Shown: positions 1 to 6,096, counted from the first letter of the stretch. The stretch: DNA of 8,386 nucleotides from JAKAIY01 sp036258195 (GCA_036258195.1 DATAED010000131.1:1-8386); one strand, 5' to 3'. Notes: generated by a model not told the origin, from the letters alone. A program made the numbers and translations.

Positions 1-375
1 GGCGCGCATGGCCGCCGGCCCGCCACGCGCGAGCTGGAGACGAAGGCGATCCGCTTGCTGGAGGCGCAGTTCATCGGCCAGTGGATGTATACCAGTTGCG
101 GCTTCTTCTTCGAAGACCTCGACCGCATCGAGCCGCGCAACGACATCGCCTTCGCGCGCCGCGCCATCAGCTTGATCTGGGAGGCGACCGGCGTCGACCT
201 GCAGGCCAGCTTCCTGCGCGCGGTGGCGCTGGCTCACAGCAACCGCTCCAACCTGAGTGGCGCTGACCTCTACCACGCGCTGCCACGGCTGGCGGGCGAT
301 GCGCTGCCACCACTCCCGCCGCCCGACGCCGCGTCCGCCGACTCCGCTGCGCCATCCAGCGATTCTGCGGCGTGA
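1..375 (+). CDS. C-terminal end of a DUF3536 / GH57-like (COG1449-type) protein, 5' truncated by the window edge
   Basis: The reading frame is open from the first base and stops with TGA at 373-375, giving the last 124 residues of a larger protein. The segment LMYTSCGWFF-like, seen here as QWMYTSCGFFFEDLDRIE (about residues 27-44 of the visible part), followed by ARRAISLIW, is characteristic of the DUF3536 region that forms the C-terminal half of large GH57-family alpha-amylase/alpha-mannosidase-like proteins. The N-terminal glycosidase domain would lie outside the window, so enzyme activity cannot be judged. The last about 35 residues are low-complexity Pro/Ala/Ser/Asp, probably a disordered tail. 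The TTG at 55 is not a credible start because the frame is already in family-like sequence upstream. The gene converges on the map/UDG unit. Family assignment is from remembered motif similarity. Confidence 0.72.
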   Translation, partial: GAHGRRPATRELETKAIRLLEAQFIGQWMYTSCGFFFEDLDRIEPRNDIAFARRAISLIWEATGVDLQASFLRAVALAHSNRSNLSGADLYHALPRLAGDALPPLPPPDAASADSAAPSSDSAA

Positions 376-383
376 ACTGCATG

Positions 384-427
384 CCCTGGCTCAGGCGCAT
401 GCTTCAGGCGCATACTTCACGCCAGGG
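384..427. terminator. Inverted repeat holding two 13-bp tandem repeats; possible terminator
   Basis: CCCTGGC (384-390) is the exact reverse complement of GCCAGGG (421-427). The loop between them consists of two tandem 13-bp units, TCAGGCGCATGCT (391-403) and TCAGGCGCATACT (404-416), plus TCAC. It begins 8 bp after the stop of the DUF3536 gene, so it could end that transcript, but there is no T-tract and the 30-nt loop is long. The right part overlaps the duplicated map 3' segment. Confidence 0.3.
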
Positions 428-501
428 TCGCTGAGCCGCGCGCCGTCACAGCGCCGTCAGGATCTCCACGCCATCGTCGGTGATGGGCCAGCGAGTGCTC
501 G
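409..501 (-). pseudogene. Orphan duplicate of the map 3' end (direct repeat copy A)
   Basis: This 93-bp stretch matches 1318-1409, the end of map plus its downstream flank, in the same orientation, with nine substitutions and one inserted base by my hand alignment. Read on the minus strand, it encodes ITDDGVEILTAL followed by TGA (stop at 446-448), identical in protein to the C-terminus of the intact map. The DNA differences in these codons are synonymous (for example ACC for ACG, GAT for GAC, ATC for ATT). One extra C further upstream breaks the frame, and homology ends at 501, two bases from the stop codon of the UDG-like gene. It is therefore a remnant, not a gene. A weaker match extends to 391 if a 13-bp tandem duplication is allowed for. 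Confidence 0.85.
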
Positions 502-503
502 CG

Positions 504-1280
504 CTAGCGGAGCAGGCCACAGGCCTCAAGGCTATCGCGCACAAGCGCATCCTCGGCAACGACGCCTTCCAGGTCATGATAGCGCCGCCGCTTCACATTC
601 GGTCCACGGTTGGCGGGATGTGTGAGGGCAACGACTGTTGTGAGATGACGAACCCCTGGAAACTGGGCGCTGCGGATAAGCGCCGCATTGCGTCGATCCA
701 GTTCCTGGAGGTCGGTTGCTCCAGACCACGTCGAGGTAAGCTCGTGCGCAATAGGTGCGACGACGGGTAGCACTTCCTTGCCAAGCGTGAGCATCAGGCG
801 TGGCTCCTGCATCTGAATCTGCTTGAGCAAGAACGCGCGGCAGCGATATACGAAGGAGTGATTATCCGCGCCGGGAAACCTCCCGCTCGATTCATTTTTG
901 CCCGTTGACGGGTTCACATTCACCTTGAGGCCCATGTAGGCGTTGGTGAAGAAGCAGTCCTCAAGGGGAATGTCCCATGCTCGCAGCATCCTGCACAGGC
1001 CGCCCCAGGCGCCCTGGGTGACACGCTCGCACCCGCGAGCGAGCGACTGCTTGTAATGGTCTTCGCTGTCGAAGTTATGTCCTACCACCATAACCTTATC
1101 GATGGGCATCGGTGGCATAGGCTGTCCCAACTGCGCCCCCCAAAGTCCCGCTCCACCGGGGAAGAAAGCCACTCCGGTCATGCATGCAGGTACTGGCGTC
1201 ACACCATCTGGGTAGTCGCCAAAGTTAGCGAGCAATTCGGCGATCTGCTCTAGGGGATGCTGGCTCTCTGTGTCCTTCAT
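504..1280 (-). CDS. Uracil-DNA glycosylase superfamily protein, substrate unknown
   Basis: A 258-residue protein. Sequence seen: VMVVGHNFDSEDHY (residues 63-76) at the place of UDG motif A, CFFTNAYMGL (109-118) resembling the core 'TN' strand, LMLTLGKEV (162-170), and VVALTHPANRGPN (216-228) resembling motif B with its His-Pro. This order fits the UDG-superfamily alpha/beta fold, whose members cut the N-glycosidic bond of uracil or another altered base. The motif A residue equivalent to the water-activating Asp of family 1 would be Asn69 if my alignment is right. Its six cysteines (33, 84, 96, 109, 147, 254) do not show the usual iron-sulphur arrangement of families 4 and 5. The start at 1280 is chosen because GAGAGG lies 6 nt upstream (1287-1292); an in-frame start at 1322 falls inside the repeat. 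GC is lower than in neighbours (three 60-bp samples gave 52-60%, against 68% in map). It follows map by 74 bp on the same strand and may be co-transcribed. Confidence 0.68.
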   Translation of the reverse strand: MKDTESQHPLEQIAELLANFGDYPDGVTPVPACMTGVAFFPGGAGLWGAQLGQPMPPMPIDKVMVVGHNFDSEDHYKQSLARGCERVTQGAWGGLCRMLRAWDIPLEDCFFTNAYMGLKVNVNPSTGKNESSGRFPGADNHSFVYRCRAFLLKQIQMQEPRLMLTLGKEVLPVVAPIAHELTSTWSGATDLQELDRRNAALIRSAQFPGVRHLTTVVALTHPANRGPNVKRRRYHDLEGVVAEDALVRDSLEACGLLR

Positions 1281-1317
1281 AAGGCGCCTCTCACGGCTTA
1301 CAGTGGAGACGATCAAT

Positions 1318-1409
1318 CGCATGCTTCACGTCAGGGTCGCTGCGGCGTGCGCCATCACAGCGCCGTCAGAATCTCCACGCCGTCGTCCGTGATGGCCAGC
1401 GAGTGCTCG
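1318..1409. repeat. Direct repeat copy B: working 3' end of map plus downstream flank
   Basis: This is the partner of the copy at 409-501, about 89% identical and in the same orientation, 909 bp apart. It covers the last 17 codons of map, its stop codon and about 37 bp beyond. Together the two copies bracket the UDG-superfamily gene. Because this copy is continuous with the full map frame, it is the functional one. Confidence 0.85.
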
Positions 1410-2155
1410 AACTGCGCGGAACGCTTGCCGTCCAGCGTCGAGATGGTCCAGCCATCCTCGCGGCTGGTCTTGGTCTCCTTCACGCCCGCGTTGATCATCG
1501 GCTCGATGGTGAAGACCATGCCGGGGCGGATGGCTGGCCCGGTTCCTTTCACGCCGTAGTGCGGCACGAACGGCTCCTCCCACAGCTCGCGTCCCACGCC
1601 ATGCCCGCCCAGGTCGCGCACCACGGAGAAGCCCTCGCCCTCGGCGTAGGTCTGGATGGCCGCGCCGATGTCGCCGATGTGGCCGCCAGCTCGCACCTGC
1701 TCGATGCCAATCTCCAGGCTGCGGCGGGTCACATCCAGCAGCTTCTGCGAGGCGTCGTCGAGCTGGCCGACGGCGAAGGTGACGCAAGAGTCACCAATCC
1801 AGCCGTGGTAGCGCGCGCCGATGTCGATGCCGACCAGGTCGCCTTCCTGCAAGACCTGCCGCGCGGCGGGGATGCCATGGCAGACGACATCGTTGATGGC
1901 GACGCAGATGGTCGCAGGGAAGGGTGGCCGCACCATGCGCCCGGCGCGGTTGCGCACGGCGCCGTAGCCCTTGTACATCGGCATGGCGCCCTTGCCACGG
2001 ATGTATGCCTCGGCGATGCGGTCAAGCTCGGCGGTGGTGACGCCGGGCTGCACATGCGGGCGCAGCTCCTCGTAGGTCTGGGCGACGATGCGCCCGGCCT
2101 CGCGCAGCTTCGCGATCTGCTCCGGCGTCTTCATGATGATCGCCATAGCGCACAT
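1355..2155 (-). CDS. map: Methionine aminopeptidase, type I
   Basis: This enzyme removes the initiator methionine from nascent proteins with small second residues, in the cytosol, using a two-metal centre. With the start at 2155 (266 aa) the five metal ligands are all visible: Asp111 (GIDIG), Asp122 (IGDS), His185 (GGHGVG), Glu218 (TIEP) and Glu250 (FEHSLAIT). His93 in VCHGIP is the conserved substrate-side histidine. There is no N-terminal zinc/SH3 extension, so it is the short type Ia form. An extra segment of about 13 residues (66-78, AVRNRAGRMVRPP) precedes FPATICVAIN, compared with E. coli Map. Start choice: GAGAGG (2161-2166) is 5 nt upstream of the ATG at 2155; the ATG at 2146, giving MAIIMKTPEQ, matches the family start better and is a real alternative. 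It follows sucD after a 105-bp gap holding a REP-like element. Its last codons are duplicated at 409-501. Confidence 0.95.
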   Translation of the reverse strand: MCAMAIIMKTPEQIAKLREAGRIVAQTYEELRPHVQPGVTTAELDRIAEAYIRGKGAMPMYKGYGAVRNRAGRMVRPPFPATICVAINDVVCHGIPAARQVLQEGDLVGIDIGARYHGWIGDSCVTFAVGQLDDASQKLLDVTRRSLEIGIEQVRAGGHIGDIGAAIQTYAEGEGFSVVRDLGGHGVGRELWEEPFVPHYGVKGTGPAIRPGMVFTIEPMINAGVKETKTSREDGWTISTLDGKRSAQFEHSLAITDDGVEILTAL

Positions 2156-2173
2156 CCCTGCCTCTCTATGGCC

Positions 2174-2256
2174 CCCTCCCCAACCCCTCCCCCGCAAAGC
2201 GAGGGAGGGGCTTTCTTGCTCCCCTCTCCTCGTGGGAGAGGGGGCTGGGGGTGAGG
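2174..2256. repeat. Paired REP-like palindromes (BIME-like) between sucD and map
   Basis: Two strong GC-rich hairpins lie side by side. Hairpin 1 (2184-2210) has an 8-bp CCCCTCCC/GGGAGGGG stem, one mismatch, 3 more pairs and an AAA loop. Hairpin 2 (2221-2243) has a 9-bp CCCCTCTCC/GGAGAGGGG stem. Their flanks (CTCCCCAACCCC on one side, GGGGCTGGGGGTGAGG on the other) are inverted copies of each other, so the element reads as two REP-like units facing each other. Such CCCTCTCC...GGAGAGGG palindromes are commonly dispersed in high-GC genomes. Placed after the sucD stop, it may protect the sucCD messenger end or partly reduce read-through into map; both roles are inferred. There is no U-tract on the minus strand. 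Confidence 0.75.
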
Positions 2257-2260
2257 TCGT

Positions 2261-3133
2261 CTACTTGCCTGCTAGCGCCTTCTTCGTCAGCTCGGGGATG
2301 TCGAAGATGGTGTCGGCGACCGGCACATGGGCCTTCTCCAGCGCCTCGACCTTGCCTTGCGCCGTGCCGCTGGAGCCAGAGACGATGGCGCCAGCATGCC
2401 CCATGCGCTTGCCAGCGGGCGCGGTGCGGCCCGAGATGAAGCCGACGACCGGCTTCTTCATCGTCGCGGCGTAGGCGGCGGCGTCCTCTTCGTCGCTGCC
2501 GCCGATCTCGCCGCACATCACCACGGCGTCCGTTTCGGAGTCGGCCTCGAAGAGACGCAGGCAGTCAATGAAGGTCGTGCCGATGATGGGGTCGCCGCCG
2601 ATGCCGATGCACGACGACTGCCCGATGCCCGCCGCCGTCAGTAGCGAGACGACCTCATAGGTCAGCGTGCCAGAGCGCGAGACGAAGCCCACGCGCCCTT
2701 CTTTGAAGATGTGGTATGGCATGATGCCGACCTTGCCCGCGCCGGGTGTGGCCAGCCCAGGGCAGTTCGGGCCGATCAGGCGGGTCGGATGCTCCTTCAG
2801 GAAGGTCATCACGCGGGCCATATCTAGCACGGGGATCAGCTCGGTGATGCAGACCACCAGCGGGATGCCCGCGTCGGCGGCCTCCATGATGGCGTCGGCG
2901 GCTCCGGCGGGCGGCACGAAGATGCACGAGACATCGGCTCCGGTGCGCGCTTTGGCCTGCGAGACGGTATCGAAGACATGCACGCCCTCGGCGGTCTGGC
3001 CGCCCTTGCCTGGCGTCACCCCGCCGACGACCTGCGTGCCGTTCTCGATCATGCGCCTGGTGTGGTAGCTGCCCTCGCTGCCGGTGATGCCCTGCACAAT
3101 CACGCGCGAGTTCTTATCAAACAGGATGCTCAC
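2261..3133 (-). CDS. sucD: Succinyl-CoA synthetase (ADP/GDP-forming), alpha subunit
   Basis: With SucC this subunit interconverts succinyl-CoA and succinate plus CoA, coupled to nucleotide triphosphate formation in the TCA cycle. The 290-residue length is standard. Visible in order: an N-terminal Rossmann CoA-binding domain starting MSILFDKNSRVIVQGITGSEG, PGKGGQT (41-47), the ITELIP segment (96-101), IGPNCPG (120-126), SRSGTLTYE (152-160), GIGGDPIIGT (177-186), and RMGHAGAIVSG with His246, the residue phosphorylated during catalysis. The start is GTG at 3131-3133, overlapping the sucC stop in a GTGA (3130-3133), so translation is probably coupled. It is the second gene of the sucC-sucD-map unit. 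The chain looks complete and intact. Confidence 0.97.
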   Translation of the reverse strand: MSILFDKNSRVIVQGITGSEGSYHTRRMIENGTQVVGGVTPGKGGQTAEGVHVFDTVSQAKARTGADVSCIFVPPAGAADAIMEAADAGIPLVVCITELIPVLDMARVMTFLKEHPTRLIGPNCPGLATPGAGKVGIMPYHIFKEGRVGFVSRSGTLTYEVVSLLTAAGIGQSSCIGIGGDPIIGTTFIDCLRLFEADSETDAVVMCGEIGGSDEEDAAAYAATMKKPVVGFISGRTAPAGKRMGHAGAIVSGSSGTAQGKVEALEKAHVPVADTIFDIPELTKKALAGK

Positions 3134-4287
3134 TCGTTGTTCCCCTTCGCCGTGATCCCGGCAATCTCGGCGACGATCTTCTGCGCGCCGTCGCGCATGT
3201 CCGCGCCCCAGGTCAGCCCGGCGTCGGCCAGCATGGCGCGCCCCTCGACCTCGCCCGTGCCAGCCAGGCGGGCGACGATCGGCATGCCCTTGGGCAGTTC
3301 CTCTTGCGCCATGATGATGCCAGCCGCCACCTCTTCGCCGCGCGTGATGCCGCCGAAGATGTTGACGAAGATGCCCTTGACCTGCGGGTCGCGCGCCACG
3401 AAGAGCAGCGCCTTCTTCATCGATTCGGCCTTGGCGCCGCCGCCGATGTCGAGGAAGTTGGCGGGTTTGCCACCAGCGCGGGCCACCATATCGAGGGTGG
3501 TCATCACCAGGCCAGCGCCGTTGCCGACGATGCCGACATCGCCGTCCAGCTTGACGTAGGTCAGCCCCTCTTCTTTGGCCGCGAACTCCAGCGGATTGGC
3601 TTCCTCTGTCTCGGCCCAGCTGGCGTATTCCTTCTGGCGGGGCAGCGCGTTGTCGTCGATGATCATCTTGGCGTCGGCGGCGATGACTTTGCCATCGTCC
3701 GTCAGCGCCAGCGGATTGATCTCCGCCAGCGTGGCGTCGCTCTCGATGCAGGCCTTCACGAGCTGCGAGAGGATGTTCCCGCCGCGCGCCACCACCACCG
3801 ATGGCACGCCTGCCGCCGCCAGCAGCTTGCGCGCCATCATCGGCGGCAGCCCCCAGCGCATATCCACCACATGCCGCAGGATCTTCTCCGGCTCTTTCTC
3901 GGCCACCTCTTCGATGTCGATGCCGCCAGCCGCGCTGACGATGACAACGGGGGCCTGCGAGGCGCGGTCGAGCGTGACGCCGAGGTAATACTCCTCTTTG
4001 ATGTCCAGCGCGGGCGTCACCAGCACCTTCTCGACGGTCAGCCCTTTGATGTCCATGCCCAGAATCTTGCTGGCGACCGTGCGCGCCTCAGCAGGATCCT
4101 TGGCGATCTTGACACCGCCCGCTTTGCCGCGCCCGCCGACGTAGACCTGCGCCTTGATGACGACCGGCTCGCCGAACTCCTGCGCGATGCGCTCGGCTTC
4201 CTCGGGCGTGGTGGCGACTTTGCCCGGCTGCACCGGCACGCCAAACCGGCGAAGGATGTCCTTCGCCTGGTACTCGTGAATCTTCAT
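3130..4287 (-). CDS. sucC: Succinyl-CoA synthetase (ADP/GDP-forming), beta subunit
   Basis: This is the nucleotide-binding partner of SucD. The 385-residue chain begins with the family-typical MKIHEYQAKDILRRFGVPV. An ATP-grasp domain follows, with VVIKAQVYVGGRGKAGGVK (42-60), the metal-binding LAEINPLAL (187-195) and the later Asp in AADAK (203-207). The C-terminal CoA-ligase domain shows VGIVGNGAGLVM (251-262), ANFLDIGGGA (276-285) and VNIFGGITRGEEVA (308-321). The start at 4287 is fixed by the conserved N-terminus; the longer open frame to 4437 is not family-like. Its Shine-Dalgarno is weak (AGGGA about 11 nt upstream), which suggests modest or leader-dependent initiation. It is first in the unit and overlaps sucD by 4 nt. 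A strong promoter lies about 140 bp upstream, at 4427-4456. Confidence 0.97.
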   Translation of the reverse strand: MKIHEYQAKDILRRFGVPVQPGKVATTPEEAERIAQEFGEPVVIKAQVYVGGRGKAGGVKIAKDPAEARTVASKILGMDIKGLTVEKVLVTPALDIKEEYYLGVTLDRASQAPVVIVSAAGGIDIEEVAEKEPEKILRHVVDMRWGLPPMMARKLLAAAGVPSVVVARGGNILSQLVKACIESDATLAEINPLALTDDGKVIAADAKMIIDDNALPRQKEYASWAETEEANPLEFAAKEEGLTYVKLDGDVGIVGNGAGLVMTTLDMVARAGGKPANFLDIGGGAKAESMKKALLFVARDPQVKGIFVNIFGGITRGEEVAAGIIMAQEELPKGMPIVARLAGTGEVEGRAMLADAGLTWGADMRDGAQKIVAEIAGITAKGNNE

Positions 4288-4420
4288 CGAATCAAATTTC
4301 CCTATAGCTGTGTGAGCGCATACCGGATGGCAGCCTGTGAGCCAGCAAGCTCCAGGGCCAGGGTGAGCGCGGTGCCTCCAGACGTTGAGGCGAATGGGGG
4401 ATTGGCCTCGCGGCGCAACC
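4288..4420 (-). other. Long 5' leader of sucC, no recognised element
   Basis: If transcription starts about 7 bp past the -10 at 4427-4432, the sucC messenger carries an untranslated leader of about 133 nt. I searched it for known riboswitch cores and found none I recognise. The end nearest sucC is AT-richer (AGGGAAATTTGATTCG before the ATG). Confidence 0.35.
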
Positions 4421-4426
4421 AGTCTC

Positions 4427-4456
4427 ATCATAGCCATGCGGCTGGCGCGTGGTCAA
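4427..4456 (-). promoter_or_regulatory. Sigma-70-like promoter for sucC-sucD-map
   Basis: On the minus strand the sequence reads TTGACC (4451-4456), an 18-bp spacer, then TATGAT (4427-4432). Each box matches the sigma-70 consensus at five of six positions. It lies upstream of sucC, downstream of the preceding gene's stop and its hairpin, and is the best promoter match I found in the window. Confidence 0.65.
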
Positions 4457-4462
4457 GCTCAG

Positions 4463-4485
4463 GGGCGCGGGGACAGGCAGCGCCC
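4463..4485 (-). terminator. GC-rich hairpin after the lipoprotein gene
   Basis: GGGCGC and GCGCCC form a 6-bp stem around an 11-nt loop. It starts 8 bp after the lipoprotein stop (4493) and ends 7 bp before the sucC -35 box, a position expected for a terminator separating the two units. No T-tract follows, so it may be a factor-dependent terminator or only a barrier. Confidence 0.35.
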
Positions 4486-4492
4486 GCCTGGC

Positions 4493-5134
4493 TCATCTAT
4501 CTGCTGCGGGCGTCTCCGACTGACCTGGCGCCGCGATGGGGACTGGCGGGGCAGGCATAGGCCCCTGATAGAAGGTGGAGAGCGGGACGCGCACCGCCTG
4601 GGCGAAGGCTGTCCAGAAGCGCTTCTGGCCGAAGGCCCACCGGATGTCACCGTTCGGAAGCTCTACCTGCTCACAGCCTCCGGCATCCACCACAGCCCAG
4701 GATATCAGGGTCTGGCCGCGATAGAATGTCAGGTCGTAGGCGCTGCCATTGTCGTTCGGGCAGTAAAACATCCCTTTCGGGAAGGCAGGTAGCGTGCGTA
4801 TGGCGGCATACAGCGCATCGGCTTGGGCGGAGTCGGCGACGGTGTACACGGATGGCGGGAGGTCGATGGGGTAGCCAGGAGAGCGCAGGTAGATGATCTG
4901 CGCCGATGAATCGCCACCGCGCGTATGTGTCGCCTGATTGATGGTGTGGGTGAGGGGCTGGTATGGGAACGCGCTCAGGGGTGTGAGCCTTGCGGGCGCG
5001 CTGCCACCTCTCGCTGGCGCCGCCTTTTGTGCGAAGGGATTACTGCATCCAACCAGCAGGATACTCGCGCCAACGACCATGGTTGCACACCACAGCGCGC
5101 GCTGGACATGCCACCCGCCAGAACGCTGACCCAC
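4493..5134 (-). CDS. Hypothetical lipoprotein
   Basis: A 213-residue protein with a lipoprotein signal: Arg residues at 4 and 12, a hydrophobic stretch at 13-28 (ALWCATMVVGASILLV) and lipobox LVGC with Cys30 as the expected lipidated residue. The mature part starts with a low-complexity Ala/Pro/Gly linker (35-55). A compact domain follows, with GMFYCPNDNGSAYDLTFYRG (121-140) and VVDAGGCEQVEL (148-159). Cys125 and Cys154 could form a disulphide. The pattern 'CP-D-G--Y-L-F ... GC--V' is shared by many uncharacterised secreted proteins of high-GC bacteria, from memory. The tail is Pro/Ala-rich (190-213). The start is GTG at 5132-5134 with GGGAG 6 nt upstream. It faces away from the membrane-protein gene at 5374 and ends 36 bp before the sucC -35 box. 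Function is unknown. Confidence 0.78.
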   Translation of the reverse strand: MGQRSGGWHVQRALWCATMVVGASILLVGCSNPFAQKAAPARGGSAPARLTPLSAFPYQPLTHTINQATHTRGGDSSAQIIYLRSPGYPIDLPPSVYTVADSAQADALYAAIRTLPAFPKGMFYCPNDNGSAYDLTFYRGQTLISWAVVDAGGCEQVELPNGDIRWAFGQKRFWTAFAQAVRVPLSTFYQGPMPAPPVPIAAPGQSETPAADR

Positions 5135-5373
5135 TTACCGCTCCCTTCCATGTCTGCTCCGCCCTGCGAACCGGCCATTCGACGCGAGCAGCTCCTATGA
5201 AGCGCGCATCACCTATATGACGCGCGGCCCGGCAGTCTGGTTCCTCTGTATGTATCAGTCTGCTCCATTGGAGACGAGCGCAGTGCATCCACGGTCAGGC
5301 GCGCCAGAGTTAAAGCGTTGACCTTGCTTGCTATACTAGCCTCGGCAGGTGATGTCATGAGATGAGGGCTGGC
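5135..5373. other. Divergent intergenic region between lipoprotein and membrane-protein genes
   Basis: These 239 bp hold the upstream regions of two genes reading away from each other. An extended -10 is seen on the + side at 5329-5337. On the - side I see only the ribosome-binding site (GGGAG, 6 nt before the GTG) and no convincing promoter hexamers. No open frame here looks like a gene. Confidence 0.6.
5329..5337 (+). promoter_or_regulatory. Extended -10 promoter for the membrane-protein gene
   Basis: TGC followed by TATACT (5332-5337) matches an extended -10 (TGn-TATAAT, five of six in the hexamer). The -35 region is weak: only TTAAAG-like sequence about 16 bp upstream. A start of transcription near 5344 would leave a leader of about 30 nt before the ATG at 5374. 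Confidence 0.5.
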
Positions 5374-6075
5374 ATGCGCGTTGTGAGCGGCGTGATGGTG
5401 TGGGGGCTGTGGCTCATCGCCGAGCTGCTCCTCGGCTACGACGTGTTGCTCATCAACATGCAATCGCGCATCGGGCTTACTGGCTGCACCGTCGGGACAG
5501 GCGAGATTTCCCAACTGCCAAGCTGTGCGCCGCTCTTGCCGCCGCTCACGCTCACGGTTCCGACAGGCGGCCCACTCTTCTCGAATGGGCTGCTCGTCCT
5601 GCTGCTCGCCATCCTGATTGGCCTACCCACCTGGATCATCTGGCCGAATCTGGCGCGTCGCCGGGGCGCATCGGCGCGACTGACGCTGCTCATTACTTCG
5701 CTGCCAGCGAGCATGTGCGCGATACTTGCCATTGTGCCGCTGCTCGTTCGCTATCCTGTGCTGACCGCGACGGAGACATGCTTTTGGTCGCCGCAGGTTC
5801 CGAACCAACCAGTAGCTGACCCATCGTGCTGGTTTGGCGGCACGGCGCAGGTGATGGCGATCGTCAGCGTCGCCTTCCTGCCCCTCGTCGCTACTGTCAT
5901 CTTCACCATCCCCGCGTGGGTGATGGGGTTGACGGAGACGGATCGCCAGCAGCGTTGGCGGTGGTATTTCGCCGTGCTCTTCCTCTCGCCATTCGCCGCC
6001 ACGCTCTATGGGCTCTTTGGCGGCAAAGCGCAGCCTCGCACTCCTGCTCCTGTCCCTGAGCCAATGTCGGAGTAG
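5374..6075 (+). CDS. Hypothetical five-helix membrane protein
   Basis: A 233-residue protein that I do not recognise. Hydrophobic segments are near 3-28, 69-91, 103-125, 158-181 and 197-216. Positive residues after helix 2 (NLARRRGASAR) and after helix 4 (DRQQRWRW) put those loops in the cytoplasm, so the N-terminus is predicted inside. The two long outside loops hold four cysteines: Cys38 and Cys51 in loop 1, Cys136 and Cys152 in loop 3, which may form disulphides. The C-terminal tail is Pro-rich. Start choice: GAGGG (5364-5368) lies 5 nt before the ATG at 5374; an in-frame ATG at 5362, with AGGTGA 9 nt upstream, would add four residues. It is divergent from the lipoprotein gene and converges on the YciI-like gene with 21 bp between stops. 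Confidence 0.75.
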   Translation: MRVVSGVMVWGLWLIAELLLGYDVLLINMQSRIGLTGCTVGTGEISQLPSCAPLLPPLTLTVPTGGPLFSNGLLVLLLAILIGLPTWIIWPNLARRRGASARLTLLITSLPASMCAILAIVPLLVRYPVLTATETCFWSPQVPNQPVADPSCWFGGTAQVMAIVSVAFLPLVATVIFTIPAWVMGLTETDRQQRWRWYFAVLFLSPFAATLYGLFGGKAQPRTPAPVPEPMSE

Positions 6076-6076
6076 C

Positions 6077-6091
6077 CGCGCTGCTGGCGCG
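6077..6091. terminator. Small hairpin between convergent genes
   Basis: CGCGC, loop TGCTG, GCGCG sits in the 21-bp gap between two convergent stop codons. A 5-bp GC stem without a T-tract is weak evidence for a shared terminator. Confidence 0.25.
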
Positions 6092-6096
6092 CAGAT

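Noticed and set aside
391..416. Possible start of a CRISPR-like repeat array
   Set aside because: Only two 13-bp units in direct contact, without spacers or cas genes.
480..770. 96-codon + frame opposite the UDG-like 3' end
   Set aside because: No ribosome-binding site or recognisable motif; it overlaps the coding strand of the UDG-like gene.
1281..1317. Possible independent promoter for the UDG-like gene
   Set aside because: Only 37 bp outside the repeat, with a good ribosome-binding site but no -10/-35 pair that I can support.
1403..2254. 283-codon open frame on + opposite map
   Set aside because: Shadow of map; composition is low-complexity and it has no credible start signal or family motif.
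3304..4560. 418-codon open frame on + opposite sucC
   Set aside because: It is antisense to a clear sucC, is rich in His/Asp/Arg/Ala without domain-like pattern, and arises from high-GC codon use.
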